Assembly (NCBI RefSeq): GCF_900218065.1
Contig: NZ_OBMU01000004.1
Span: forward strand, 104,183-139,910
From: Novosphingobium sp. Chol11
GTDB taxonomy: Bacteria; Pseudomonadota; Alphaproteobacteria; Sphingomonadales; Sphingomonadaceae
Length of the DNA stretch: 35,728 nucleotides
Reading direction: 5' to 3'
In this document: piece after piece, positions 1-8,509 of the stretch
Numbering within the stretch: position 1 is the stretch's first letter
Layout: each line of letters starts with the position of its first letter
Program-made: the position numbers and the translations under genes
Notes under the pieces: model-generated
Database searches by the model: none
The model's input: the letters and a program-made list of their open reading frames with translations, nothing else
What the model was told of the DNA's origin: nothing

Positions 1-802
1 TGCCATCCTTGCCGCGCACCGTCACATTCCAGACGGCTTCGGCATCGTCATAGCGCAGGGCGACCACTTCGGTGTTGAAGCGGATGTTGCGGCGCAGGTC
101 GTATTTGTCGGCGACGTGCAGCAGATATTTCTGCATGTCCACGCCCTTGGGATGATAGTGCGTCCATTCCGGCGTGATTTCGAAGGAGTAGGAATAGAAG
201 TGGCTCGGCGTGTCGACGCCGACGCCGGGATAGCGGTTTTCATACCATGTACCGCCGACCTCGGGATTCTTCTCGATGACGATATGCTCGTAGCCAGCCT
301 CTTCCAGCTTCAGCGAGGCCGCGAGGCCCGTCATGCCCGCGCCGATGACCAGCACCTTGAAGCCTGCCTGCGGCGGCGTGCGGCCTTCGATTTCCTTGCG
401 GGGCTTGGGCAGCTTGAAACCGATCTGGTCGAAGAGCAGCGGCAGGAATTCGTCGGCGACTTCCTCACCCACGCCGACGCTCATCATCCGCTGCATCAGC
501 TGTTCGGAAGGATCATCTTCCCGCGCGGCGCCCGGCGTCGTCAGGACATGCAGCAGCTTCGATCGCAATTCCTGGGCATATTCGTCCGGTATCTCGGTCC
601 CGGGAACCGCGAATGGCGGCTTGATGTAGTTACCGAAGATGTCCAGCATCACCGCATCGTGCGTGAGATGCACATAGACCATCAGCAACGTGTGGATATT
701 CGCGCTATCCAGCGCTTCCCGCAGCTCATCGCTGTCAGGCAGCGGCAAGCTGCGGTCGTGCCAATCTCTCGCTATTACCGCGGTTTCTGCATGTTCGACC
801 AT
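1..802 (-). CDS. Baeyer-Villiger monooxygenase, HAPMO-like, N-terminal part (cut by window edge)
   Basis: The 267 visible codons run off the left edge. The Rossmann FAD fingerprint GAGMTG lies at residues 154-159, followed by GGTWYENRYPG (183-193) and DTPSHFYSYSF, the pattern of class B flavin monooxygenases of the Baeyer-Villiger type. About 145 residues precede the FAD fold. That long N-terminal extension is characteristic of 4-hydroxyacetophenone monooxygenase (HapE) and its relatives and is absent from cyclohexanone-type enzymes. Such enzymes use NADPH and O2 to insert oxygen beside a carbonyl, giving an ester or lactone. The ATG is supported by GGAGAGG seven bases upstream. The BVMO signature (FxGxxxHxxxW), the second Rossmann motif and the end of the gene are outside the window, so the class is firm but substrate and completeness are not. 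It lies 101 bases downstream of a co-oriented VOC gene and may be co-transcribed with it. Confidence 0.88.
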   Translation of the reverse strand, partial: MVEHAETAVIARDWHDRSLPLPDSDELREALDSANIHTLLMVYVHLTHDAVMLDIFGNYIKPPFAVPGTEIPDEYAQELRSKLLHVLTTPGAAREDDPSEQLMQRMMSVGVGEEVADEFLPLLFDQIGFKLPKPRKEIEGRTPPQAGFKVLVIGAGMTGLAASLKLEEAGYEHIVIEKNPEVGGTWYENRYPGVGVDTPSHFYSYSFEITPEWTHYHPKGVDMQKYLLHVADKYDLRRNIRFNTEVVALRYDDAEAVWNVTVRGKDG

Positions 803-903
803 CTTTAGAACCTCTCCGACTCAAGATGTGACGAGTATCTTCGACGCCAAACCGAAGCCGAGACGCACGCTCTTCGTTTCTAGCGACAGCGCTGCCATCA
901 GTA

Positions 904-1299
904 TCACAGCGCCTGGAGCACCTCGATTATGTGTCCGTCGAGATCGGTCGCATAAGCCAGCTTGAGCCGATGCTCTGACATTTCCACGACAGGCACGGTG
1001 ATGCGTCCGCCAGCCTCGATGAACGCCGCCACAATCGCCTCAACGTCACTTACCATGAAACCGATCACTGTTTCACCAGGCGCGGGCATGGGCTTGTTGG
1101 GATAACGGATCAGGTTCAGTTGCGGGCTGCCTGGGCCGCCATTCGGTACGACGAGAACCACTTCCTCCAATTGTCCCGGACCCTCGCCCCACTCGATATA
1201 AGTCAGCCGCGAAAGGCCAAGCGTCTGAATGTAGAACCGTTCAGCCGCGGCGAGATCGGCGACGACGAGTTTGGTGAAGGCAAAGCTTTGGGCTGTCAT
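904..1299 (-). CDS. VOC (glyoxalase/dioxygenase superfamily) protein
   Basis: 131 residues make one complete glyoxalase-like beta-alpha-beta-beta-beta repeat pair: start FTKLVVADLAAAERFYIQTLG, middle EEVVLVV and LNLIRY, end TDLDGHIIEVLQ. The final HIIEV glutamate (about 127) fits a VOC metal ligand, but the usual N-terminal metal histidine is not evident (FAFTKLVV), so metal binding is uncertain. Proteins of this size are isomerases, lyases or small-molecule binding proteins; the reaction cannot be named. The gene is co-oriented with the BVMO downstream. Between it and the putative oxygenase gene upstream (1300-1496) I see no gene. The ribosome site is weak (AAGG about 9 bases before the ATG). 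Confidence 0.75.
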   Translation of the reverse strand: MTAQSFAFTKLVVADLAAAERFYIQTLGLSRLTYIEWGEGPGQLEEVVLVVPNGGPGSPQLNLIRYPNKPMPAPGETVIGFMVSDVEAIVAAFIEAGGRITVPVVEMSEHRLKLAYATDLDGHIIEVLQAL

Positions 1300-1496
1300 G
1301 AACTAACCTTGTTCTTATGAGAAAGACGGGCTTCGGGCAGCGGTTGAAACAATTATCGCCCGGTACTTATCGCTTTACGGTGCCCAATCGTCGAGCATGT
1401 TGAACCGGGCGACGCCCTTGCGGCGAGGCATCATGACTTCAGGCCGCAGGTATGGCCAGTTGCCAAACCAAGACAGTTTTCATGCCAAGTCGCTCA

Positions 1497-2558
1497 TCAG
1501 GCGACCAATCGCGGCGCGACCGGATCTTCTGGCACATTTTTTGGCTTGCCGATGTCATACACGCGGCTGAGTAGATTGATGAAGTTAGTATCGCGCACCG
1601 GATCCGTCGGCATGTCGAAAATTTCGCCACGAGCACGCAGATCGCTCACAAATATGTCGAATGCCATGTCGACAGTGATGTCGTCGCTGTGGTCACGCGC
1701 CAACTTCAGTTCAGCAAGGTCGCTGTAGACCGTCGCTCCCCAGTGCAACAGCAGGCGGAACTCATTGGCCGGAATCTTTGCCACCACCTTGTCATCGGTC
1801 ATGATCCGCCAGCCATCGGACGTCTCGGGGTCGGCCGATATTTTCGAGTGGATGGCCAGACCTGCTGGCCGACGTTGGTCGACCGGACCGCAACCTTGCG
1901 CCGTGTGGAACATCATCTCGTTTTCAACGACGACACCGCGGCCCCACATGGGAGCCTCTAGGCAGACAGGATCTTCACGTGGACCATTGGGCCAATAGTG
2001 GAACCCACCGCCGATCTCGCCCTGATAATACCATGCAATGACCTGTGCCTTCTTGGCCTGCCAGCGACGGAAAAGTCCAGATTTCGCCATGGTGTTCAGC
2101 AGCCAAGTAGGCGCATTGTGGGCATAAAGACCACGGAACTGCGTTCCGTCAACATGCGGGGCCCCGCCGGAACCAGCAGGACCTTGCATGTTGCACATCA
2201 GCTGGTCGCACTCCACATAAGGAGTGTTCCAATATCCTCGAACGAGATTTAGAAACTTCGGATTATAAAAGCAGTCATCCAGTTCAGGAAAATAGTTCAC
2301 GCCATCACGAGCAAAATATCCGCGAAACACCGGGTTCATAAACATGTCCCAAGTGGGCTTGAATCCCTCAACCGGTGCACCAGTGGTAGTGGCAATGACT
2401 TCTTCCGGCGAAGAGAAATATTGTGCTAGAATTAGATCCCATGGGCCTTCACGACGAGCGACGCCGAGCATACGCCGGTGCTGATCTTCCGTGTAGAGGT
2501 CGTCAACAATGACCGGGGGGGCGACCGGCAGAAATGTTGAAGCAATATCTTTTGGCAT
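1497..2558 (-). CDS. Putative Fe(II)/2-oxoglutarate-type (PhyH-like) oxygenase, paralog A
   Basis: 353 residues with no obvious named family. It is a close paralog of the protein at 11186-12256: the two align almost without gaps over their whole length and share blocks such as GPW-LILAQ-FSS, FRG, NTM-KSGLF, GGGF-YWPNG and VVENEMMFH. Both carry H135-V-D137, H218 and R229 at identical numbers. An HxD pair, a distal His about 80 residues on and an Arg 11 residues later is the metal and 2-oxoglutarate binding pattern of phytanoyl-CoA dioxygenase-like enzymes. I therefore infer a non-haem iron oxygenase, not proven by sequence alone. No signal peptide is seen; it should be cytoplasmic. The start is supported by GAGAGGA 8 bases upstream. 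It is followed by the VOC and BVMO genes on the same strand, consistent with an oxidative pathway. GC content is visibly lower than in the operon at 6.9-11 kb. Confidence 0.72.
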   Translation of the reverse strand: MPKDIASTFLPVAPPVIVDDLYTEDQHRRMLGVARREGPWDLILAQYFSSPEEVIATTTGAPVEGFKPTWDMFMNPVFRGYFARDGVNYFPELDDCFYNPKFLNLVRGYWNTPYVECDQLMCNMQGPAGSGGAPHVDGTQFRGLYAHNAPTWLLNTMAKSGLFRRWQAKKAQVIAWYYQGEIGGGFHYWPNGPREDPVCLEAPMWGRGVVVENEMMFHTAQGCGPVDQRRPAGLAIHSKISADPETSDGWRIMTDDKVVAKIPANEFRLLLHWGATVYSDLAELKLARDHSDDITVDMAFDIFVSDLRARGEIFDMPTDPVRDTNFINLLSRVYDIGKPKNVPEDPVAPRLVA

Positions 2559-2648
2559 GGGCGGTCCTCTCTCAATTTTTAGCGCACCTGCTGCACTTAG
2601 GCGACATTTCCGAATCTGATTTCCGCATATAGCTTACCACGACTGCCC

Positions 2649-2669
2649 GTCCCCATTGCCAACGGGGAC
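2649..2669 (-). terminator. Stem-loop downstream of the TonB receptor gene
   Basis: GTCCCC/GGGGAC six-bp arms continue, after one mismatch, as TTG/CAA around a single-base loop. It lies about 53 bases beyond the receptor stop and upstream of the oxygenase gene. There is no T-run, so it could be a weak terminator or an RNA processing or stability hairpin. Confidence 0.4.
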
Positions 2670-2721
2670 AGACGCCACAAGCCTGACCCGGCGAAGGCAA
2701 CGCTCCGCCAGGTCCGCGATT

Positions 2722-5244
2722 TCACTTCCCTCCAAAGCGGTAGCGCAGCTTCACCCCATACATGCGAGGCTCGCCGTAGAGGCTGGAGAAGATGCCCAAG
2801 CCGTTATAGCTGTTGGAGTTGCCGACCCTATACAGCTTGTTCGTGGCGTTGTTTACGAACACCCCGACATCGACGCCACTTTCCGCGACATTCCGCCAGT
2901 CGAGCGAGGCGTTGAGCAAACCATAGGCCTCGAGCACCGAGCCCGGTTCGAACGACGGATCACCCGCCGGCGCCGTGGCCTGCGGCGCGAAGTGCGAATA
3001 AGTGACCATGAAATTCAGGTCGCCCATGTGCGGAGCAATCGGAATTTCTGCATTGGCGCGGATGTTGTATATCCATGGAGTGACGAACTGGAAGGGCATG
3101 CAACGCGCATCGACCGCCCCACCCGGTCCAACTCGAGCAAAACCCCCGCCGGGTACGCAGGTGAAGTCGCCGAACAGGGAGGTGTAGTTGAACTCCTTGT
3201 AATCAGCGTCGGTATGGCTGACCGTGCCGCCGATCTCCAGCCCGGGGAATGGCCGGAAGGAAGCTTCAGCTTCGAAACCCTGGATCGTCGCCTTCGCAGC
3301 CAAAATCTTGGCGCCCCCGGCGAAGGTGGTTGGGTTGAAGTCCGTACCGGGACGTTGAATGTTGCTGTAGTCGGAATAATAATAGGTGACGTTCAACCGG
3401 CCCGGCACCGAACCGAGCCGCCAGTCGGATTTGAAGCCCACTTCGTAGCTGGTCAGTTTTTCCGGCTGGAAGGTTTGGAACTGTTCGTTGACAGCGGTAG
3501 TATTGAAGCCGCCCGCTTTGTATCCGCGCGTCACCTTGCCGTAAAGCATTAGGTTGCGCACCGGCCGATAATCCAGGCCAGCTGTCCAAGTCGGTGCGCT
3601 GGTCTTGAGCGTTGCGTCATATTCGCAATCTTCGAGCGTGGGCTGGGCCGGTCCGCCAATCCCACAACGGAAGGTGCCATCTGCCAACGGAGTGCCTGAT
3701 CCGCTAAAGCCCTTTGTCGTATCCCAAGTGTAACGGTAGCCAGCTGTCAAGCGTAAGCTTTCGAGCGCTTCGGAGAAAGCGCCGAAATCCAGGGTGGCTT
3801 GCGAATACAAGGCCTTCGATCGGTTGGTTACGCCGATGCGAACGCGGCTGCCAGGGCACAAAATGGAATTTCCGGTATTCTGCGGCGCGCAGAACTGCAC
3901 CGCCGCCGCACGCCATATACCGGCCGGCTTCGTATTGATGTAGAAGCCACCGGCTGTGAAGTTGAGGTGCCCATCCAGCATTTTGCCCTGAAGTTGCAGC
4001 TCTTCCGTGAACTGCTCCGGATAATCGCGGGGACCGCCAGCATTCACCGCATTGGTGTAGCCGGTGGGCGCAATGCCGAATTCGTCTGACAGACCAGGAA
4101 CAGGGAAGCTGGGGAAATTCGCGCTCTGGCTGTTCTGATAAGCCTGCAGCGGCGTTCCGTCCTGATCGACTGCGTAGTCCGACTTCAACTTCTGATAACT
4201 GACGATGTTGCGCAGCGTCAGTTCGTCATTCAGCTCCAAATCGGTCGTGTTGATCGCGCCCCAAGTGTCGATCTTGGCATAGCCATCGACGTCCTGGCGG
4301 TTAGCGCGCGGGCCGATCTGATTGGCGATCGCCGTTTGACGGCGATAGACATCGCATGATGCGGGATTGGGTGCGCGAACAGCGTCGTTGCAGGGAGCGG
4401 CAACAGACGGCAAGCGGAATCCGCGATTGATGTAGCCAGCGCCGTTCGTATTTGACCGGGAGCCGTACACCATCAGATAGTTTGTAATCGATTCAGTCGG
4501 GGTCATCAAAATACCAAGACGCCCCGTGTACCAGTGCTGGTCGTCGCGCCACTTGTCCCAGACAAGATCATGCGTGAAACCGCGGCGATCGTAATAGGCG
4601 CCAGCGACACGGATCGCGAGCTTGTCCTCGATGATCGGCACGTTGAGCGCGCCTTCGAAGCTGCGCAGATTGTAGTTGCCGAAGCTGCCCTGGACATAGC
4701 CTTCGAAGCGCTCTGTCGGGCGCTGTGGCGTGAAGAGCACTGCGCCACCTGTGGTATTGCGGCCGAACAGGGTGCCTTGAGGGCCGGACAGCACCTGCAC
4801 GTTGGCAAGGTCGACGAACAGACCCGGGCCACCCTGGAGGCTGAGGCTGATCGAGGCGATGAGCGGCACTTCGCTCAAATAGCTTGCGACGGACGGAAGA
4901 GCGAGAAAGCCGGTGGATTGTCCGCGAATGGAATAACTCTGCACATCGCGGCTCCCCTGCCCCTGGGTGCCGACGACGAGGGACGGAACGTTACCGTAAA
5001 GATCCTGCGGCTCGCTGATATTCAGTTTATCCAGGGTCTCGGCCGAAAAGGCGCTGATCACGATCGGCACGTCTTGCGCTCGTTCAGAGCGGCGTTGCGC
5101 CGTGACCACGATGTCCCCGAGCACGCCATTCGGAAGCGATGCCTGTTCAGTAGCGGATGCCGCCGCGTCCTGCGCCATGGCTGGCGTAACGAATGCCGCT
5201 GACGCGATGCTTGCAAGCAAAGCGACACGATATTGTCTAGTCAT
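2722..5244 (-). CDS. TonB-dependent outer-membrane receptor
   Basis: 840 residues. A Sec signal peptide (MTRQYRVALLASIASAAFVTPAMA) ends at AMA-Q near residue 24; a TonB-box-like segment (DIVVTAQ) follows near 44-50. The plug domain includes NVQVLSGPQGTLFGRNTTGG, and a long beta-barrel ends in GVKLRYRFGGK. It should import a substrate across the outer membrane using TonB energy. Sphingomonad receptors of this type often sit beside catabolic genes for aromatic or terpenoid compounds; here the neighbours are a putative oxygenase (same strand) and a periplasmic MBL hydrolase (divergent). The frame is open up to 5427, but I chose 5244 because GGGAGAGG lies 7-8 bases before it and the signal peptide begins there. 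The ligand cannot be told from sequence. Confidence 0.92.
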   Translation of the reverse strand: MTRQYRVALLASIASAAFVTPAMAQDAAASATEQASLPNGVLGDIVVTAQRRSERAQDVPIVISAFSAETLDKLNISEPQDLYGNVPSLVVGTQGQGSRDVQSYSIRGQSTGFLALPSVASYLSEVPLIASISLSLQGGPGLFVDLANVQVLSGPQGTLFGRNTTGGAVLFTPQRPTERFEGYVQGSFGNYNLRSFEGALNVPIIEDKLAIRVAGAYYDRRGFTHDLVWDKWRDDQHWYTGRLGILMTPTESITNYLMVYGSRSNTNGAGYINRGFRLPSVAAPCNDAVRAPNPASCDVYRRQTAIANQIGPRANRQDVDGYAKIDTWGAINTTDLELNDELTLRNIVSYQKLKSDYAVDQDGTPLQAYQNSQSANFPSFPVPGLSDEFGIAPTGYTNAVNAGGPRDYPEQFTEELQLQGKMLDGHLNFTAGGFYINTKPAGIWRAAAVQFCAPQNTGNSILCPGSRVRIGVTNRSKALYSQATLDFGAFSEALESLRLTAGYRYTWDTTKGFSGSGTPLADGTFRCGIGGPAQPTLEDCEYDATLKTSAPTWTAGLDYRPVRNLMLYGKVTRGYKAGGFNTTAVNEQFQTFQPEKLTSYEVGFKSDWRLGSVPGRLNVTYYYSDYSNIQRPGTDFNPTTFAGGAKILAAKATIQGFEAEASFRPFPGLEIGGTVSHTDADYKEFNYTSLFGDFTCVPGGGFARVGPGGAVDARCMPFQFVTPWIYNIRANAEIPIAPHMGDLNFMVTYSHFAPQATAPAGDPSFEPGSVLEAYGLLNASLDWRNVAESGVDVGVFVNNATNKLYRVGNSNSYNGLGIFSSLYGEPRMYGVKLRYRFGGK

Positions 5245-5489
5245 GAAAAGCCTCTCCCTATGATGAGCGCCCCTTTTATCGGGACTGATTTTTGGCCGGT
5301 TGGCATCTTTTTGACTTCGTTCGGTCTTGGCTGACCCAAAACACACGCCACACATCGAACGCCGTTGTCTAAGCGCCACATTGTCCACAGGAAGATGAGC
5401 CAATCGATGCCATCGAGGAAGGCACAATTTATGAATACCAGCATAACAGAAACTGCAACCCTGCTTTTCGCCACTTGCACAGCTATCAT

Positions 5490-5513
5490 GAACCCGTAGA
5501 AGGCGACGGGTTC
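5490..5513. repeat. Inverted repeat GAACCCGT-N8-ACGGGTTC
   Basis: Perfect 8-bp arms with an 8-base spacer, followed by gacttttc on the plus strand. It could be a terminator-like hairpin or an operator. Its place in a divergent promoter region, 246 bases before the receptor start, favours regulation; this is inference. Confidence 0.45.
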
Positions 5514-5620
5514 GACTTTTCGTTACTTGGCTTGCGGCAAGGAAAAAGATAGACAGCTAGAAATCTCGAGCTGCCAGACGCTCGCTTCGGTGAGTTATTT
5601 GATCTTTCCTGTTCGATTTA

Positions 5621-5641
5621 TTGCCAAGACTGCTTTGGCAA
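5621..5641. promoter_or_regulatory. Operator-like palindrome TTGCCAA-N7-TTGGCAA
   Basis: Perfect 7-bp arms with a 7-base spacer, 21 bp in all, ending 88 bases before the MBL gene start. Size and symmetry fit a dimeric repressor or activator site. No regulator gene adjoins it, so the binding protein is unknown. Confidence 0.45.
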
Positions 5642-5729
5642 CGATGAAATCGTCATTTGGATCAGTTCGTTGAGGGCTAAACAGGAGGCAGGAGCCCCTG
5701 TGATAATCTTTATAGGAGATGGGAAAATA

Positions 5730-6803
5730 ATGCGTATGTTTGCCATTGGCTTGGCCGCACTCACGACAATGAGCGCAGGAGCACATGCCGCTGAACCGAA
5801 ATCTCATCATGTTCAAAAGATCGCTAAAGACATCTACCTATTCGAGCCGACTGAAGCACATATCAATAGCAATACGTTGGTGATCGTTAATCAAGATGAC
5901 GTGTTGATCGTTGATAGTCACAATGATCCGCGAAGCGCCAAGCAGCTTGTAGCAGATATCAAGACGGTCACGTCGAAGCCGATCCGCTATGTCATCAACA
6001 CACATTTCCACTTCGATCATGTCGGCGGCAACGAAGTGTTCGGTGACGCAGAGATTATTGGAAGCGTCTTCACTCATCATCAACTGAGTCACGATTCCCT
6101 CAAAGGCCGTACCGCGCAGACAATCCTCGGCCCGAACGGCTTGATACAGCAGTGGACCGATGGCCTGAAGAAATCGATTGCGGCCGAATCTGACCCAACT
6201 AAAAAAGCAAAGTGGCAGAAATCTTTAGCAGAGATCACCGCGTCCAACCGGAGCGTGGCGGAAGAGGTCGAGACGCCTCCGACGATAGCGGTCAAGGACA
6301 AGCTGACCCTTTATCGTGCAGGCCGCGAAATTCAGGTGATCTTTCCGGGAAGGGCCCATACTGCCGGTGATCTGCTCATTTTCTTGCCCAAGGAAGGCAT
6401 TGTCGCCACGGGAGACTTCTTCGAGAATCTAAAGACTTGCTGCGGCTTCTGGGGGGACGCTTATCCTGCTGAGTATGTCCAATCCCTCCAAGTGCTCAAG
6501 GAGCTTGACTTCGAAACGGTGGTCGCCGGTCATGGTCCTACCATCTCAGGTGATGCAGCCAAGTTAAAGATTACTGCTTATCAGATGTACTTGCTCGATC
6601 TCTATGAACAGGTCGCGTCTTTCAAGAGACAAGGCCTTTCCGCACTTGAGGCGTCAAGAAAGCTCGACATGTCGAAACACAAGGTCAGTTTTCCTGACAC
6701 CCCGGGCCCGGCAGAGTTTCGCGGTGAGAAGCCGGACGAGGCTGTGGTGAGGATTTACGAGCTCCTCGACGGGAAGGATTATCACGCTGCGGCGCCATAT
6801 TGA
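5730..6803 (+). CDS. Secreted metallo-beta-lactamase-fold hydrolase
   Basis: 357 residues. The signal peptide ends near residue 20 (AGAHA-A), so the enzyme should be periplasmic. The dinuclear zinc site is complete: THFHFDH (H92, H94, D96, H97), H210 in FPGRAHTAGD, D229 in ATGDFF and H268 in VAGHGP. Length and layout match the broad MBL hydrolase group that includes lactonase- and sulfatase-like enzymes rather than a true beta-lactamase. A C-terminal helical extension follows the last zinc ligand. The frame is open from 5670, but AGGAGAT 11-16 bases upstream and the signal peptide select ATG 5730. The codon composition is AT-richer than the neighbours from 6.9 kb onward. It is transcribed away from the TonB receptor; the pair may act on the same substrate at the cell surface. 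Confidence 0.85.
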   Translation: MRMFAIGLAALTTMSAGAHAAEPKSHHVQKIAKDIYLFEPTEAHINSNTLVIVNQDDVLIVDSHNDPRSAKQLVADIKTVTSKPIRYVINTHFHFDHVGGNEVFGDAEIIGSVFTHHQLSHDSLKGRTAQTILGPNGLIQQWTDGLKKSIAAESDPTKKAKWQKSLAEITASNRSVAEEVETPPTIAVKDKLTLYRAGREIQVIFPGRAHTAGDLLIFLPKEGIVATGDFFENLKTCCGFWGDAYPAEYVQSLQVLKELDFETVVAGHGPTISGDAAKLKITAYQMYLLDLYEQVASFKRQGLSALEASRKLDMSKHKVSFPDTPGPAEFRGEKPDEAVVRIYELLDGKDYHAAAPY

Positions 6804-6821
6804 ACCGCGCCAGTTAAATTG

Positions 6822-6849
6822 GGGGCGGTGAGGAGCCGCCCCGCCTTTT
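6822..6849 (+). terminator. Rho-independent terminator after the MBL gene
   Basis: GGGGCGG-N7-CCGCCCC is followed by gccTTTT, 18 bases past the MBL stop and between convergent genes (MBL and DLH). A good intrinsic terminator. Confidence 0.75.
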
Positions 6850-6907
6850 CAAATCAACAAACCACTCTGATCCAAATGCTGCTGCTGCGAGTGCCTTCCT
6901 GCCAGCG

Positions 6908-7633
6908 TCAGCCAAGGGTTTCAGCGAACAGCGCCATCATCGCAGCCCAGGATCCCCTGTCCGCAGCCGCATCGTAGCGCGCGAAATCAGGCATGCCCAT
7001 ATCGGCCGCCGCCGGGTTGGTGAAGCTGTGCACGACGTCGCCGTAGAGGTGCATCGACCAGTCCGCGCCGCCATCGCGCATCTCCGTCTCGAACGCAGCT
7101 CTTTGCTCCGGCGGTATTGCCGGATCGTCGGCGCCGATACATACCAGCACCTTCGCCTTGATGTTCGCCGCGTCCTGCGGCGCGACGGTGGCAAGGCCGC
7201 TGTGAAAGCCGATGATCGCGCGGACCGGCGCGCCCGAACGTCCGAGCTCGAGAGCCATCGTGCCGCCGAAGCAATAGCCGGTCGCGGCGATGCGCGCCGC
7301 ATCCACCCGCTCATGCGCAGATAGCGCCTCCAACGCGCCGCGCGCGCGATCGCGCGTCCGCTCCGGTCGCTCGCTGAGCGCCTTTATCAAAGCCATGATT
7401 TCCGACATGTCCTCGCACAGGCGCGCGCCGCCATGGAGGTCGCAGACCAGCGCTGCATATCCAGCTTCCGCCAACCTGCGCGCGCGGTCATGGACGTTCG
7501 GTCCAGGACCAAGCGCCTCTGGATATAACAGCACGCCCGCCCGCTGGCCGTCAGCGGCATCATCGATATAGAGCGTCGCCTCCATATCGATTTCGTCGCC
7601 GCGATAGTGAAGTGTTTCGGTTTTGATCGTCAT
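6908..7633 (-). CDS. Dienelactone hydrolase family protein
   Basis: 241 residues in an alpha/beta-hydrolase fold of the dienelactone hydrolase type. The nucleophile elbow is GYCFGG with Cys121, as in true DLH; the acid is Asp169 or Asp170 in GADDPAIP and the base His202 in VVHSF. Family members hydrolyse dienelactones and other lactones or esters in aromatic catabolism. Length (about 240) is normal. The frame extends to 7660, but CAGGAG before ATG 7633 marks the start. It is the last gene of the minus-strand operon that begins at 11006, 45 bases after isomerase-like A. A ring-opened lactone from BVMO chemistry would be a plausible substrate, which is inference. Confidence 0.88.
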   Translation of the reverse strand: MTIKTETLHYRGDEIDMEATLYIDDAADGQRAGVLLYPEALGPGPNVHDRARRLAEAGYAALVCDLHGGARLCEDMSEIMALIKALSERPERTRDRARGALEALSAHERVDAARIAATGYCFGGTMALELGRSGAPVRAIIGFHSGLATVAPQDAANIKAKVLVCIGADDPAIPPEQRAAFETEMRDGGADWSMHLYGDVVHSFTNPAAADMGMPDFARYDAAADRGSWAAMMALFAETLG

Positions 7634-7678
7634 GCACTGCTCCTGTCGTGCCGGCCGCAATTCAGCCCGGGCAAATAA

Positions 7679-8458
7679 TCACGCCATCAGCGCGCGCGTC
7701 GCTTCAACCATGGTCCGCGCCCGTTCCAGCGGCGTCATGCCGGTGGGCGCACGAAACGGCGCCTCGACCGCCAAAAGCGCACTTGAAGGCACAAGCGGAA
7801 TGAAGCTGGCGATGTCGAACTCGCCCTGGCCAGGAGGCAGCCTCGCAACCGTCGCCTCGGCCCGAAGGTCAGAGGGCGCTTCGCGGGGACCATCGTTGAT
7901 CTGGACATGGAAAATGCGGTCTTGCGGCAAGGTGGCGAGGTCCGCCCAGCTGCCGCCGGTCCGGATGATGTGCAGCGTGTCGATCGTGAGGCCGATCTCC
8001 TGCCCCACCGTGTCAGCCATCGCCAGCGCATCCGCAGGCGTGCGCACGGTGGACAGGGTGAATCCCTCGATCGCCATCCTGGCCCCTGCGGTCCGCGCAA
8101 TCTCCGCCAGGCGGCCGAAGGATGCCCGTAGCCGCTCCGATTCCTCATCGAAGCACAGGGCGTTCACCGTGCCGTTTAATTCCGCAGCCAGCGCAGCCGA
8201 TCGTTCCAACAAGTCCCAGTCCGTATGCGGCTCCAGCATGAAAGGCTCGACAATACCGACCGCAAGCCCGGTATCGCGCAGTGCCGCCAACACTTCGGCT
8301 TTTGCCGCCTTGTCGGTCGTAAGGTCACGGTAGGGGCCAAGCGGCGTCGGCGTCACGAACAGGCTGACCGCATCGCAGCCCAGTTCTGCGGCCACTTCAA
8401 TCAGTTCGAGCGCGGTGACGTCATAAAGCGACAGGTGGTCAAGGCACAGCGACCGCAT
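7679..8458 (-). CDS. Xylose-isomerase-like TIM-barrel protein (sugar phosphate isomerase/epimerase family), paralog A
   Basis: 259 residues of a TIM barrel of the AP-endonuclease-2/xylose isomerase type. Putative metal ligands are E131 (IEGFTL), D160 (TIDTLH) and E232 (VEAPFR). The usual metal-ligand HVH is HVQINDG here, so a Gln may replace the third ligand. It is a clear paralog of the protein at 10215-11006: both start with L-LDHLSL-D-TA-E and share RLPPGQGEFD and EAPFRAP. Family members isomerise or epimerise sugars and keto-acids, or act as lyases on glycosides; the substrate is unknown. It sits between an SDR gene and the DLH gene on one strand. The role of a sugar-like isomerase in this operon is unclear. 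Confidence 0.8.
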   Translation of the reverse strand: MRSLCLDHLSLYDVTALELIEVAAELGCDAVSLFVTPTPLGPYRDLTTDKAAKAEVLAALRDTGLAVGIVEPFMLEPHTDWDLLERSAALAAELNGTVNALCFDEESERLRASFGRLAEIARTAGARMAIEGFTLSTVRTPADALAMADTVGQEIGLTIDTLHIIRTGGSWADLATLPQDRIFHVQINDGPREAPSDLRAEATVARLPPGQGEFDIASFIPLVPSSALLAVEAPFRAPTGMTPLERARTMVEATRALMA

Positions 8459-8509
8459 TGTTACTCTCCTAAAGAATGGGTTATCCTGATCTCGGTATAG
8501 TGGCCATGG

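Larger units (their letters stand above)
5245..5729. promoter_or_regulatory. Divergent promoter region between TonB receptor and MBL hydrolase
   Basis: 485 bases without a credible gene. It must hold the promoters for both flanking genes. It contains two good inverted repeats, listed separately, plus a small ACGAT-gaa-ATCGT palindrome at 5641-5653. Confidence 0.6.

Noticed and set aside
1357..1411. CGCCCGGT/ACCGGGCG inverted repeat between VOC and oxygenase A
   Set aside because: The 39-base spacer is long for an operator or terminator, and such GC-rich 8-mers can occur by chance here.
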